Shown here one piece after another: positions 23,901-36,102 of a stretch of DNA of 64,000 bases; the first letter of the stretch is position 1, and each line of letters begins with the position of its first letter. The notes under the pieces were generated by a model, which saw nothing but the letters and a program-made list of their open reading frames with translations, searched no databases and was not told where the DNA came from. Source of the stretch: Citrus sinensis (Eukaryota > Streptophyta > Magnoliopsida > Sapindales > Rutaceae); the NCBI RefSeq assembly GCF_022201045.2, contig NC_068564.1, forward strand, positions 62,001 through 126,000, read 5' to 3'. The position numbers and the translations under genes are program-made.

Positions 23901-26341
23901 AGAATCTGAATGAGGTACCGATAGCCACTGGTGAAGAATTCTAGATTTCTAGAGGATATCAACAATCGCTGAAAGCAACAAAAGAAGCAGCATAAAAAAT
24001 AACAAAATCAGAAAGAATATCACTTGCAACTATAATAAAAAGATAAGAAGAAACTTTTATGATATATAACTATAAAAAAGCAACTATAATAAAAAGATAC
24101 GAAGAAACTTTTATGATATAATAACTATAAAAAATATGCCCACTAACTGAATTCGAGGCATGCAAAATCGTATAGCCAATGAATACATAAGTCAAGCCCT
24201 AGTTCGACATTAATGAGCACCATCTGCAAAGAAATAAACTGAATTTTTTTTTCAAGCCCATGAAAGCTTCCTCAGAATACCAGGAAAACCAATCCAGAGA
24301 GATAAAGATTGTTTCTGCAGTAAACAAGAAGTTCTTCCAGGGGCTTAAGGATGTAAGCAAGAACAAGGCGCGGTTGGATTCAAGTCATATGTCCCTAGTT
24401 ATTAAGAAAACTGCAATCATAATGCTTCTAAAGTTGTATATAGAATGGAAATGACAAGAATGAAGCTGGCATATTTGCATGTATATGCATGAATTCAAGT
24501 CATATGTTCCTAATTATTAAGAAAACTGCAATCATAATGCTTCTAAAGTCATACATAGAACGGAAAGGACAAGAATGAATATGCACGCATGATGCATCCA
24601 CCAAAAGTTTATAAAATTTATGAAAGTTATGTAAATGGTAATACCAATATCAAAAGAAAATAGGTTTGACTGAATTAACAAATTCAATCACACAATATCG
24701 ACAGAGATCCCCTGTTGACGTAATCGTAAGAGTGAAAACTAAAGAATCAAAAGAACAGGAAATAAAAGATATGCATACGGTCAAATTTTCAAAAGCACTT
24801 CTGAAGCGCTGAAGCAAAAGTTGCATTTCATTATCTTCTCCAGCATAGAAAGCAATTGACTCGGCATTTTCTCGAACCCGTACAAGTCCATAACGGAAAT
24901 CCGCCTCCTTTTTCTCTTGCAAGAAGTTCAGAGTCACCAGTCCCTAAAATCGCGATTGAACAGTTTTCATTCAATTAAACTCGGGCATCTTTTACAGCAC
25001 ACTGTAAATCACAAAGAGTAAAACAAAAGAAATTTACCTTTCCAAGGTAAATACTTATAGCTGTTCCACCAATAGAATAAACAAGAAGAACGACAAATAA
25101 TGGAGGATAGATACCATACAAGATATTACTAAATGAAATCAAATCAACTGCAGCATTAAAGAGTGTCAAAGAGAAGGAAAGTGCAGTCCCAGTGAATGAA
25201 CTTAGATCATCAACAATCCGCTGATCTGGATTATCAATAATAGATTGGGATTGAATCTTGTAAAATGTCTGATCCTTGAGATAGCGCTCCATGTAATATT
25301 TAGTCATCCAAGATCTCCATCTCAAAGCAAGAGTTTCTCTTGCATAGTCCCTCAATACAAAAAACTGAAAAACAACAATGAAGACTTTGTATCAGGCATC
25401 CATAAATGAAAGCTATTGCATATTGGCAACAAACTTTCAGGTTTCTTTCTAACTAGTTCAAATTTGTTTATCTTTTGTTTAATTGTTGTTATGATGAAAG
25501 ACGGAGAGAGAAGACTAGAAGGGAACGGGGGATGGAATACCTAGGACAAAAATGGAGCTAATGTGCTCACCGGAATTCCACCAGCAAAAGCACCCAGGTA
25601 GTAAAGCAGTTGCTTTGCGAACTGTTCTTGGTCCTTGTCTTAATTTATTACGAACGTCCAAAATCAAAATCAAAATCAAAACCAAAACCAATTACATGAG
25701 TAACTAAAGACATCATGATCTAAAGAATAGATTTAAAAAAAAAAAAAAAAGATGAATAGTAAGAAAACATAAATATACTCACCGGCAAGGGCGTTGTAGA
25801 AATCACGGCCAAGGAAGTTGAAGCCAACGCTGATGCCAGTGGTGGCAAAAGTAAGAGCAAACACAGCTGCAAGCTGCAATCTTGCTTGCACTTTGTCATC
25901 TGAGAACCAATATGGAGCCGCCACTTTCCAGAATCTCCTGAACAAGGTATTTAGCTCCGGTGTCTTTCTATCTCTATCTCTATCTCCATCTCCATCGTTA
26001 TCAGGTTCTGGTTCAGGTGCAGGTTCAGTTGTATTTAACGAATTGGCAGCCGACAAACAAGATGATGCAATTTCGATTTTGATTTTGTTATTAAAACATG
26101 GTTTCAGGTTCTCCTGCTCATTCTTGAAATTCCTTCTCCTGCGGGAAGGCATAGGCAAGGCCATGACATTGGCAACAAACACTAACAGTGACGGAGATTT
26201 ATGCTGCTTACTGCTCAACAGACACACTTGACTACTACCAATACCAATGCCAATGTGAAGTTGCTGCTGGTACTTGAGATTAATATAACTGCTGCAAATA
26301 TGTGCTTGTGTTTGGATGTGACCGTGACTGTGTATTATCAT
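20958..26341 (-). CDS. ABCD2: ABC transporter D family member 2-like, plastid-targeted half transporter
   Basis: Nine exons join in frame: 26341-25783, 25638-25571, 25364-25038, 24943-24779, 23968-23740, 23307-23066, 22975-22657, 21943-21672, 21143-20958, giving 788 residues. An N-terminal transit-like region rich in Ser/Arg and then acidic Glu/Pro/Asp precedes an SbmA/BacA-type membrane domain (FWKVAAPYWFSDDKVQ, then LRDYARETLALRWRSWMT and NPDQRI). The nucleotide-binding domain has Walker A GPSGSGKT (533-540), the Q-loop stretch FLPQRPYMVLGSLR, signature LSLGEQQR in place of LSGGQ, Walker B QIVLLDEST (Asp716/Glu717) and switch His746. The half-size layout (membrane then NBD) implies a dimer. 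Homology is to Arabidopsis At1g54350; the substrate is unknown. A second Met at 26164 (MALPMPSRR) would give 729 residues, closer to the family length. Confidence 0.92.
24028..24137. repeat. 53 bp tandem duplication in an ABCD2 intron
   Basis: The block 'caactataataaaaagata' followed by '-gaagaaacttttatgatat' and 'aactataaaaaa' occurs at about 24028 and 24081, nearly identical. It is intronic (between exons 4 and 5). Confidence 0.8.
24377..24588. repeat. 115 bp tandem duplication in an ABCD2 intron
   Basis: The phrase 'ttcaagtcatatgt' starts at 24379 and 24494. Both copies run on through 'attaagaaaactgcaatcat', 'aatgcttctaaag', 'atagaa-ggaaa' and 'gacaagaatga'. They differ by scattered substitutions. 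Same intron as the 53 bp duplication, so this intron has grown twice by local duplication. Confidence 0.85.
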
Positions 26342-27278
26342 TTTTGAGCGTTGATAATAAACTAGAAACCAGAAGAAAAAAAAAAAATTATCTTCACCGG
26401 CTATTTCGCTCGCTCGAGCCTCAGCAGTTGCTGCAACCTGCTGCTACAAACGTAAAAAAAATAATTAAATATTTCAATCTGAGCAGCAGCAACTTATAAT
26501 TATGAACCACCGAATATTCATCTTCGTTTATATTATCCACAAAGCGCTGCCAACGCCAGCCTTAGCCACCCATGTTTGCCACGGCAGCAACCTTGCCTGC
26601 TCTCGGAATCAACATCAATCAATCGGGACCTCAGAAATACTGATTTATGCTTTGGGAAAAAAAAATAATAATAGTAATAACCGCCTCCATTGTTTGTAGT
26701 ATTTGCAGTGCCAGTAATTTTGATTTTTAACCATGTTATCTGCGCTAGTTCCGTTTAAGAGAAGGCTCAGCTCGTGCCCATTGGATGCTAATTGCATGCT
26801 GGGCCCATAACCCCTTTTAACTCGCGCATACTTGCAGAAGCTGTTTCCTCAAAACTTACTTCGCTGGTGACCAGTTGGCCGCCGTCCGGCAAAGCATCAA
26901 AGCATTTTATACAGAGAGAGAGAATTTATATCAGATGCGCGCCGTCGCGCACGGTAATATGCATGATGTGTCAATTTTTCATTGGCAAAACTATGTAATG
27001 GGCCCACAACCCTGGCAATGAAATTGTAACATGCATCCCACCGTGTACTATAACGTCAAGTGCTCTAACGTGCTGGGGCGAATAATATCAGCCTTCTTGG
27101 CAGGTAATGCCGATATCGTCAAGAAATAATGATCAAGAAAAGGTAACAAACAAAACTTAAACACTAATAATTGCTAGCTCCTTAGTCTGGAAAACGGAGA
27201 TTGCACAAAAATACTAGAGCTTTTACAATTGATTAGCAAAAAATTTGCGTTACATTTACTTGACTGGCATGTTTAATG
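26342..27278. other. Spacer between ABCD2 and HUA1-like gene
   Basis: It holds the 5' flank of the ABC transporter and, towards 27279, the 3' flank of the next minus-strand gene. Composition is nearer to balanced than in the other spacers (for example 26400-26620 and 26760-26960), consistent with leader or promoter sequence. No independent gene is supported; open frames at 26302-26998 on the plus strand lack domains. Confidence 0.45.
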
Positions 27279-30200
27279 TCAGACTGCTGTGCTTGGTGCC
27301 ACTTCACTCTCTTTCTCATCTCCCTTAACTTCCTCACCAACAGCTGTGGATGTGCCGTCCAATGCCGAAATGGCCATGACCTCTCCCGGGGGTGGGTGGT
27401 CAAACTTGCATGTTGCACCATACTTGCATGTGCCAGTCTTCATATAATATGGACAATGAACAGCACCCTGTAAAAAGTGTTCAGCTCATATCAGTCCCCT
27501 ACCCTTGTAGCGTATATTTATGTACATAATGTCAACATGGTTAAAATTTGAACAATAAGTTGCCATGACCAATAACATTGAGCACTTACCATCAGCCAAC
27601 ATGTGTTAATAAACAAGAAACTTAAAAGACATGAACATGTGTAAAAGGTATTATATGATTATCACAGCCCAAATGCCCAATCATAAGAATAATGCTGAGA
27701 TCCCCTTCCTAATCCTCATTGCTGGGTAGTAATACAATTTGCAAGATCTCAACAAGCAAAGCTAGCAGAGGAAATACCTTCTCTGATCTCACTCTCAAGT
27801 CCCACACTCCCACCCATGTAAATAAGAACACAGGCATGGATGAGGATGACATGAAGAAGAAACAAAAGAAGCCATAATCTTAACACACCAAAATGGCCAT
27901 TCATTTGAGTCTTTTACTTCCTCTTAAGGTATAATAAGAGAAAGCGGTGCAATATCATACATAATCAACAAAATATGCTTCAAACAGTTTGGTTAAAAAA
28001 TAAATTTATTTTCCATTTAAGAGTAGAAGATGAAATTCCGAAGATGGTATTTTTATTAATCTGCCTCATGTTCTCACTTACGACAGCGTAGACGTGGCAT
28101 GCTATGAATTTGATACTTGATAAAGAAGACAGAACACACACTAAGGTTAACAACACTATTTATTCACACAAAAGACTAAATTTTGTTTTTCCACAAACTG
28201 ATTCCACCTTTTTGTGGAAGCAACTGCAACAAGCATACCTGAATTATTGGATGAAAGAGGACCTCAATATGCTATTACCTGAATGAAATGATGGAAAAAT
28301 AAAATTCATACCTCTCTCCTAGGCAGTCCTGCAAGAGTAAGCTTGACAGTCTCTTGAGAAGGTGTCTTTGCTGCTGATCTATCAATAGGGTGGTGAAACT
28401 TGCATTTTTCCCCAAACTTACACACCCCAGTCTTCATATAGTACTGCAGTTACCAGAATACAGTAAAACATTAAGAGTCAGCAGGAGACTTTTGATCCCC
28501 AAGGAAAATATGTCATGATAAAGTACACGCTGATCTTTATGCATAAATGAAAAGTTTAACTGTTCAAAAAGGATTCAACATCTAGAATGCCAGTTTTTAA
28601 CCATATAGCGACGAAACTAGAATATCTGAAATGTAAGCCAAACAAAATCATTATGCCTGAATATCTTGAAAGAAAGGAGAGAGGTTCCCCCCAGTCCCAA
28701 TAATAACAATAACAGAAATGATGACAGTAACAACATTGAAATATTTTGCAACTTAGAGAATATCAAATTAGATGAGTACGCACATCACATTCCATCTGTC
28801 CTGGCCGTTGAGGGTAGAGAGATGGGCTAACTCCTAGCTGCAGAAGGCAAATAAACAAAGAGCCTCAGTGTTTTAACTTAGTTCTTTTTATGAAAGAACC
28901 AGCTAATTAGATAAATGCAAAATGTATCAGACTTACAGTTGCCTGAGCTAATCTGGGATCAATAGTTTGATATAGTGAGGCTGCTGGACTAACAACACTA
29001 ATGCCAAGACTAGCTGCTGGGGAAGTTATAAGAGGATGAACAATTGCAGCAGCGGGAGGATTGATTGCTGCACATATTTAGCAATGAAATTTATTAAACA
29101 CAAGCTTTGAGATTGATATATTTCACTAGTTATAACTATTTATCAGAGTTCTGCACATACCAGTCCTTTCAGGATGATTGTAGCGACAAGTAGAACCATA
29201 TTTGCAACTGATATAAAAAAGATAAACAAAAATTAACCACATTCGGTCATTCTCTCTATATATTCTTTCGTTTTAAAAAAATAAATAAATAATTCAATTA
29301 AAAAAAGAAAACACGAATATCAATATATTCACCTCCCAGTTTTCAAGTAGAAAGGACAATCCAGTTCACCCTGATAGCATCAAAACATAAAAATTTTCAA
29401 TGGAAGCCCCATACAACATATAAAATAAATAAAACAAACAGAGAATTAACCAGAGGTAAAGATAATTTTTTTTCTTCTTTAAAATAAATAAATAAAGTCA
29501 GATGAAACAATTTCGTAATTAGAAAATAACAGATCATCTAGTTTCTACACTTTTTAAACACTATTTAGTCTAAAAGCTCAAATTATGAGGGCCTGACAAC
29601 AGCATAGATAGACACAAATTATCACAATTCGATTAATTAACAATAAGGAATGTGACCACTAAAAAACTTCATGTCTTCGTCAAACTAGCTCTTATACCAT
29701 GTTGCATTTCTTGACCTAAAAGCTTAAATTAAGGGTGGGCATGTAAAAACAAAAGAGAGGGGGGGGGGGGGCGCAGCAGAAAAAAGAAATATTAAGGGTG
29801 TGCCCACAACAACATCTAAGCTGTAAAAAACCATATAAACAAAATTTTGAAGAAAAAATCCAATTAATAAACTAAAAAACATGTCATACAAAATTAAGTA
29901 GAAGGAATTGGTACTTGGGGTAATAACTGATTAAAACATTACCGGTCTGATAGGAAGTCCTTTGGAGTTATGTAGCATTGCCGGGGCATGTGAAAAAAGA
30001 GACATGCCAGGATTTAAAAGTCCAGTTGTTTCGTCAGTCTTAATTACTGACTCATTCTGCTCACCAATGCCATTTTCTTGTCCAACTGATGGTAATTGGA
30101 AATCCTTAGGATGATCAAATTTGCAAGTTGCACCAAATTTACAAGTTCCATTCTTCAGATAGAACTGTTCACAAATTATAGGATACAAGAAGACCAAATT

Positions 30201-33200
30201 AACTATGGAAGTATAGAATACCACTCTCCAAAGAAATAGATGTAAGAAAACCTTACAGCACATGGGGGCTCAGACGGCCTCTCTGGTAAGGCAGAAACAT
30301 CACCATTCCCTGAATCACTCTGAAACCAGAGCAAAGCATCATATTGTTGGTTAAAAATGTAGAAATAAAAATAAAAATAAAAAGAAGAATAAGAAAATAA
30401 TTCACCATAAAATTAATTAATTTGGTAAATTTTTCATAAATATCACCTACCGAACCAATCAATTTATCTTTTGGATGATTAAACTTGCACTTGGAACCAA
30501 ACTTGCACCTTTGAGTTTTCAGAAAGTACTGCATCACATGAAATGGACAATGAAAGAACTAAAACTTCAAGATCTCATTGATGCATTACAAAATTTACAA
30601 GAACCCGTGAAATCCTGCTTACAGGACAATCTGGTTCTCCTGGTCTCTCAGGGAGGGATTCGCTACTTGCAATAACTGGAACCTGAACAAATAAGATACA
30701 AAATATTGTATCATGATAATGGAAAAATTGTTTCCATGATTGAGCAGATGAAATGCAGATGTAACATACAAAATATTGTATATCTTCACATTGCTATATC
30801 CATGCCACAATGAAGTATAGTTTAGTATAAAGAAATCTAGAAGGAACTAGCTCTGAAATATATTCATATCTCTTTCATCTAGACCAACTACTGGGAACTC
30901 TTTCCAGTAGCAGGAAAGTCCCCCAAAGTAGCAATATGATTGGACAGGATAGCACCATTCAATTTTTAAATGTCACAACAGATACATTACAGAGATTATC
31001 ACATAGATCTCATCACATTCCTTTGTCTTTCCCTAAAGGAAACTACAAGAAACTAGGGTTAAATTTCTCTTCCACTCATATGGTAACTACGGACATTTTA
31101 CCAAGAGTATAATCAAAGGACGAATGAATGTACACTTTAATCACATGAGTATTTTCTCTTCCTCAATGATAAAACGAATTAAAAGTAGAAATGGATTTCA
31201 AGTACTTTCAACAAGATCCCTGAATGCTTGGCAAAATTTCAGAATTCCAGATTTAGACCAGAATGTCAAATGGAAAATATAGAACTAAGTCAACATCCTT
31301 TTTCTGGGCCTTGCAGTGTCATTGAATAAGTACATTTGGCAGCTATTTGATCACCTACCTGTGCACTAGGCAGGCATATGAGCTATGAATGTTGTTAAAA
31401 TACACAGGAGCCATGTAAAAGGTCCTGGCATGTTGGTGCTTTTAAAGGGCACACTACACAAGTTTTTACAGTGAAAAAGCTACTTAGCGCCATAGAAATA
31501 ATTATTCAAATGATGACATAGCATTTATATAACATAGTGGTTAAGAATATCTATTTACCCAACAGTATAAGCATATATACATCATAATATAGAACTTAGG
31601 AAGCTATAGTATTAAAAAATAATGTTTATTTGCATGGTGTAATAAGATATACTATCATAGACATAGACATAAAAAATAGTAATATAGCTATCACCTCTTT
31701 CCAATCTGGGATTCCACCTTCTGGAACCCAAATAGGGTGGTCAAACTTGCAGGTATCTCCAAATTTACAGGTTCTTGTTTGCATATAGTAGGCACAATCC
31801 TTTTCTCCAGGCCTCTGTGGATATACAGGTAAATTGCTTGCACTCTCGATTCTAGGGCGCTTGGCTAAAGAGTTCGTAGAATACCAAGCTTCACTTTGCC
31901 CAATTGAGGTATGGGTACCCAAAAGAGTCGGATGATAGAGTGCTATAGTATGTAATAGAGAAATTTATACAAGAAAACAGGAAACATTATATGTTACAGT
32001 ATAAGTAGTACCTGTAAAATAATTTTTATCGAGGAATGTACATTGACTAAGAACAGATACTTGAGAGTGGGGGAAAAAAGAGTAGTTATTAGCAGTTATT
32101 TACAGAAAATAAGAGCAGATTAATATCTAGTACCTAGATAGTAGAGTAGACTCAACCAAATAGTTCATTGGATAGTAGAGTAGACTCAACCAAAGGTTTC
32201 ATAACCTTTTTTTTTTTAAAGGGTAAACTTAGGAGTGATGTTCAAACATATTAGCAACTACTGGTATAATTATTACAACAGAGTCATATATACTAATAGG
32301 AGACAATTCTACTCTTTGAGGCTAAAGGCTTAACAAGTTCAGTGAATTGAGAGACTGATACCAGGGCAAGCACATGGAATGGGAATGGGATGCTCAAACA
32401 ATATTTATGGAAGCTATTTGGGCACGTGGCAAGGCAATGTCAGACTAAAAGAAACCTGATGACATAATCTTACTTAGAGGTGACAATATGGGTCACGACA
32501 CGGATACAACACAATTTTTTCGGATTCGATTTGATATAAATTGATACGATTAATAAATGAATTGAGACGACATGACACAAGTAATAATCGTGTTGTATTC
32601 GCATTGAACCACCTCACACATTTACCCATTTACGACAATATCTGGTAATATTATTGAAAACATAACTAATAAATATAATTAACACTAAACTAATTATTCC
32701 TGTCATATTCATATTGTCTCATAAGCTTATTCATGTCATATTTATGTCTGTGTTAACTTATTTATGATTTAGGGTCATACCCATGTTTTGATGTTTCAAT
32801 GGGATTGGTAAATGGGTCATATCCACGTTTGCTTAAATTTGACACGGGACGAACAAGATGTGATACAAACACGACACAATAGCACAAATTGACACCCTTA
32901 GCCTTAATTCTCAATAATTATGAAAGACACAGTGAAACTTTCCTAACAGCAACACTAAAACTTGATATTGTTTGTTTAGTAAGCAGTAAAAATGCAGAAC
33001 AGTAAGGAATGAAGTGCGTAATTTTTTAAATGAAATAATAACCTTCGGAGGGTCGTTTGAGGTGGTCAGTGGGATCGACGCCAGGGGGCCAAGGTTGCTG
33101 AGCCTGGGAGGACAAATAGCCCGAGTACCGAAATGAATCGTAAATGGAGTGATCAGGGTCGTAACGAAGAGTCGACTCTGATAAATGGTAAGCGTCTGCC

Positions 33201-33307
33201 AATGAACGCGATGTGTAGACGCCGGAGAGAGCTGCCGATGATTTAGGGGTCCCACCTCCTCCTCCAGCTCCATAGCTTGAGCTATAACCATACAGATGAT
33301 TCGCCAT
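27279..33307 (-). CDS. HUA1: CCCH zinc-finger RNA-binding protein, HUA1-like (C3H37 type)
   Basis: Twelve exons join in frame to 508 residues: 33307-33043, 31942-31695, 30682-30623, 30528-30451, 30319-30257, 30164-29943, 29370-29333, 29207-29161, 29067-28937, 28837-28784, 28443-28312, 27467-27279. Six C-x8-C-x5-C-x3-H fingers begin at Cys138, 190, 237, 317, 401 and 451, each with a K-[FY]-G core and ending [12 protein letters not shown] after finger 1 is characteristic of HUA1. Length is near the 524 residues of the Arabidopsis protein, which binds AGAMOUS pre-mRNA and promotes its correct processing in the nucleus; that target is inferred here. The N terminus is Gly/Ser/Tyr-rich, the C terminus acidic. 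The 1,100-base intron 1 contains a MITE-like element. Confidence 0.95.
29761..29772 (+). repeat. G homopolymer in HUA1 intron
   Basis: An uninterrupted G run of about 12 bases, after 'agagag', lies in the intron between 29943 and 29370. On the transcribed minus strand it reads as a C run. Such runs often vary in length. Confidence 0.7.
32137..32195. repeat. 34 bp tandem duplication in HUA1 intron 1
   Basis: 'gatagtagagtagactcaac' with 'caaa' is present at 32137 and 32171 without change, separated by a short different stretch. It lies in the first HUA1 intron. Confidence 0.8.
32474..32900. mobile_element. Inverted-repeat element in HUA1 intron 1 (hAT-like MITE)
   Basis: The left end reads 'agaggtgacaatatgggtca' then 'cgacacggatacaacaca'. 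The reverse complement of the right end reads 'taagggtgtcaatttgtgct' then 'attgtgtcgtgtttgtatca'. These match imperfectly over about 45 bases. The centre is AT-rich with no coding sense. 'ggtgtcaatttg'-type ends are common in short plant repeats. Family and target duplication are not resolved. Confidence 0.55.
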
Positions 33308-33820
33308 CAGCTAATTAATTCCACTTCCAAACCCTAGTACTGAACTGAACTGACTGACTAAATTGAATTTATCACTAAAGCAAAGGAAGAAAGCAATTGA
33401 ACAGAGATTTTATCTATTTATTTATTTATTTTGAATATAAAACCTCTCCAGTAGTTGTGTTGTAGCTGCTACTACTACACCGATACAATATCCCAATCAA
33501 TTATTAGTAAATGACTGATTCACCCCTAAACTTAAAAATTTTTTTTTTACAAATTTTAGATCATTAAAATATTAAGTTTTAAAAATAATTATTTTGCAAA
33601 TTTATTTCAAATTTATTCAGTTTTAATTAATTATAATATTATACAACTATTTCTTATGTAAATTTTTGCTCAATGTACGGTGAATGATTTGTATTTCAAA
33701 TTTTATTTTAAATCGAGTTTGATGGCTTATTTTTTCCTTAAGGTGAGTGTCTCAAATCACGTATTTTCTTATGGTTAATTGTTCTATTAAAAAAAATAAT
33801 TATCAAAGGTTGCCAGGGTT
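33308..33820. other. Upstream flank of the HUA1-like gene
   Basis: The first ~180 bases upstream of the start codon hold a TTTA-rich run (33412-33431) and likely the 5' leader. Beyond that the sequence is AT-rich with nothing recognisable. Confidence 0.4.
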
Positions 33821-34900
33821 ACCGACAATAACCCTCCAACGCTCAAGTTAACCTTTCAAATTTAATTATAGAAGGAAAATCTAAAGAGAGAAGAACAACA
33901 TTTCTTTACCTTTTTTTTCTCTTATCTTCAAATTAAGGGTCTTGACCTTTATATAGGTAACTTAGAGTTAATTGGAGAGGTTATGTGGCACTTTTCTTAT
34001 GACAAGTGTCACCTAAAGTCCATGTATGGAGACACATATTCATATGTGTCAATACTTACTCATGACAAGTAATCTTTGAACGTTTGTCATGTTTTTGGGC
34101 CATTAACATTTAATAGACTTTAGCTTAAATTCGGCACTTATATTGGTTCCTTACAGAGAGGATTGATTTTGCAACATTTTACCTATAAGCACATTATGCA
34201 TAATGTGTGTCAGCCAGTAAGCTCATTCCATGTAATGTTTATTGGCCCGTTGGCGCATTCCATAAAATGCATATATTTGTCTGTAGACGCATTTCGTAGT
34301 ATGTATATTTGTTCGTAAATGTATTATGTAGAATGTGTATTTGCCCGTAGGTATATTCCGTAAAATGTGTATTTGTCCGTAGGCCCATTCCGTAAAATAT
34401 GTATTTGTCCTCAGGCCCATTTCGTAGATTGTATATTTGCCCATAGCCGTATTCCGAATAAATCGTGTGCTCTTACTTAGAAATATTTCTGAATTGTCTG
34501 AGTCATTCTTTGTAATGAATGGACCTAAGTAATTATTTGTCGAATCATGTCTTTGGTACTTTGTCAAAGACTTGCCCTTTAGACGTATTATTAAGAAATA
34601 TTTTTTAAGTGTTTAGGTCATTCTTTATAATGAATGGAATTAAGTCGTTCTTTGGCACTTTATCGAAGACTCGCCCTTGCGCGTTTTACTTAAAAATATT
34701 TTCTAAATTCATAAGTCATTCTTTGTAAGAAATGAACCCAGGTCATTCTATGTAAGGAATGTACATAGGTCATTTTTTTTTGTAAAGAATAGACCTAAGT
34801 CGTTCTTTGTAAAGAATAGATATAAGTCATTCTTTAAGACCAGGGTATTTCTTTGATGAATCACGCTTTTGGTTTTTTTTTTTTTCATATTTTGCATTTA
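33821..34900. repeat. Repeat-rich block, probable old mobile-element relic
   Basis: The block begins with moderately GC-richer sequence and contains two nested simple arrays: a 32 bp array (listed separately) and, at about 34455-34850, several diverged copies of 'gtcattctttgtaa-gaatg-acctaa' with longer ~115-base units around 'ctttggtactttgtcaaaga'. No coding motif is visible. The layout could be a regulatory part of a fossil LTR element, but there is no paired copy in the window, so this is a guess. Confidence 0.45.
34239..34462. repeat. 32 bp tandem repeat, about seven units
   Basis: The core 'gtatttg' or 'gtatatttg' recurs at about 34273, 34305, 34337, 34369, 34401 and 34433, i.e. every 32 bases, with 'cccgtaggc-attccgtaaaa' between cores. 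Units differ by one to several bases. Since 32 is not a multiple of three, the open frame running through it on the minus strand is accidental. Confidence 0.85.
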
Positions 34901-35423
34901 GATATTTTAGTTAGAATTGTAAGTACTTTGGTCATTCTTATAGAAAATAGGCCTGGATTATTATGTAAAATAATGTTATTGAGCTTATATTTTTCGTGGA
35001 TTTTGGGCTTTCATAATTTGGTTTAACAACTATCATGATTTTTTAATTTATTTTTAAAATAACAATTTAAATATTCATATTCAATATTGTATTTTCTAAT
35101 CCAGAGTTTTTCAAAATATTTTGAACTGTGGTATTAAGCAAACCTCGTTTTAATTTAAAACCAAATAAATGAGCAATGAGCAATGATATTTAAACTCTCC
35201 ATTTATCACCAACCCCCATCTTTTAATTAAATCCACTAAGAATTTTAAAATTATTTTTTTCTTTCTATATAACTCGTACAAATTGCAAAATTCAATTTAC
35301 CCTTTATCAGTTTTATTAGTTTGGAAGAAATTTTTAACCTACTCCTAAATTTGAATCTCACGTTGAAGCCATTGCTCTTACAAAGCCATGGCAAGAAATG
35401 GGAAAAAAATGAAAATAATGAAA
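34901..35423. other. AT-rich intergenic stretch
   Basis: No gene, repeat array or inverted repeat could be supported here. Confidence 0.4.
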
Positions 35424-36102
35424 CTAAGGTTGCGTTTGTTTTTTTATTTGAATTTTGAATAGGTCTGAATTTAGTTGAAATCTAAATAGGTCTGAATGAA
35501 AATATTTAAATAACATGTTTGTTTTTTCTTTTTCAACATATGAAGATAAAAACTTAAAACTTAGTAGTTTGACATAAATATATTTTTAAATGGTGCATAT
35601 ATTTGTTCTTCACAATGTATAATTTTCATATGTTGATTAGTTTGGTAGCATTAAAAAAAATACTATCATTGTTGATCTTAATTTAATTTTTAAATAAAAA
35701 ATGTAATGATAACATCAAATTTTATTATAAAGTCAACACTGTCATTTTATCTTAATTCATCACAATGGACATAATTTGATTTGTTCAATATTTCAGTTTA
35801 GTTAATGTTATCATGTGAATAAAATTTTAAAGCAATAAAAAAAACTTAAAAAATAATTTGATTTGTTCAATATTAGGTTTATACATAATATTGGAAATAT
35901 ATTAATTGTTAAGGGTATTTTTGAGATTTGAAATTGAAATTTTCCATTTAAACTTTAGACTTAAGATAAAAGTGAACTTTTTCTACTTAGATAAAAGTGT
36001 CTAACAATAAGTGATAAGTTAAAAAAAAACCTAAAATAAACAAATGTATGAAAAAAAAAGTTAAATTCAGACTTCAAAATAAAAAAACAAACAACACTTA
36101 AG
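35424..36102. mobile_element. Inverted-repeat element (hAT-like, non-autonomous)
   Basis: The left end 'ctaaggttgcgtttgttttt' continues into 'ttatttgaattttgaatagg', and the reverse complement of the right end reads 'cttaagtgttgtttgttttt' then 'ttattttgaagtctgaattt'. The ~680-base interior is AT-rich and has no coding sequence. Ends of the 'tgcgtttgtttttt' type are frequent in plant hAT-derived elements. The arms are diverged, suggesting an old insertion. Confidence 0.55.

Noticed and set aside
34239-34462. Regular ~32 bp repeats that superficially recall a CRISPR array
   Set aside because: The units are contiguous with no unique spacers and are diverged, and the window is clearly a plant nuclear genome.
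34223-34567. 114-codon minus-strand frame through the 32 bp repeats
   Set aside because: The period is not a multiple of three, no splice partners or domains are seen, and the frame is a by-product of the repeat.
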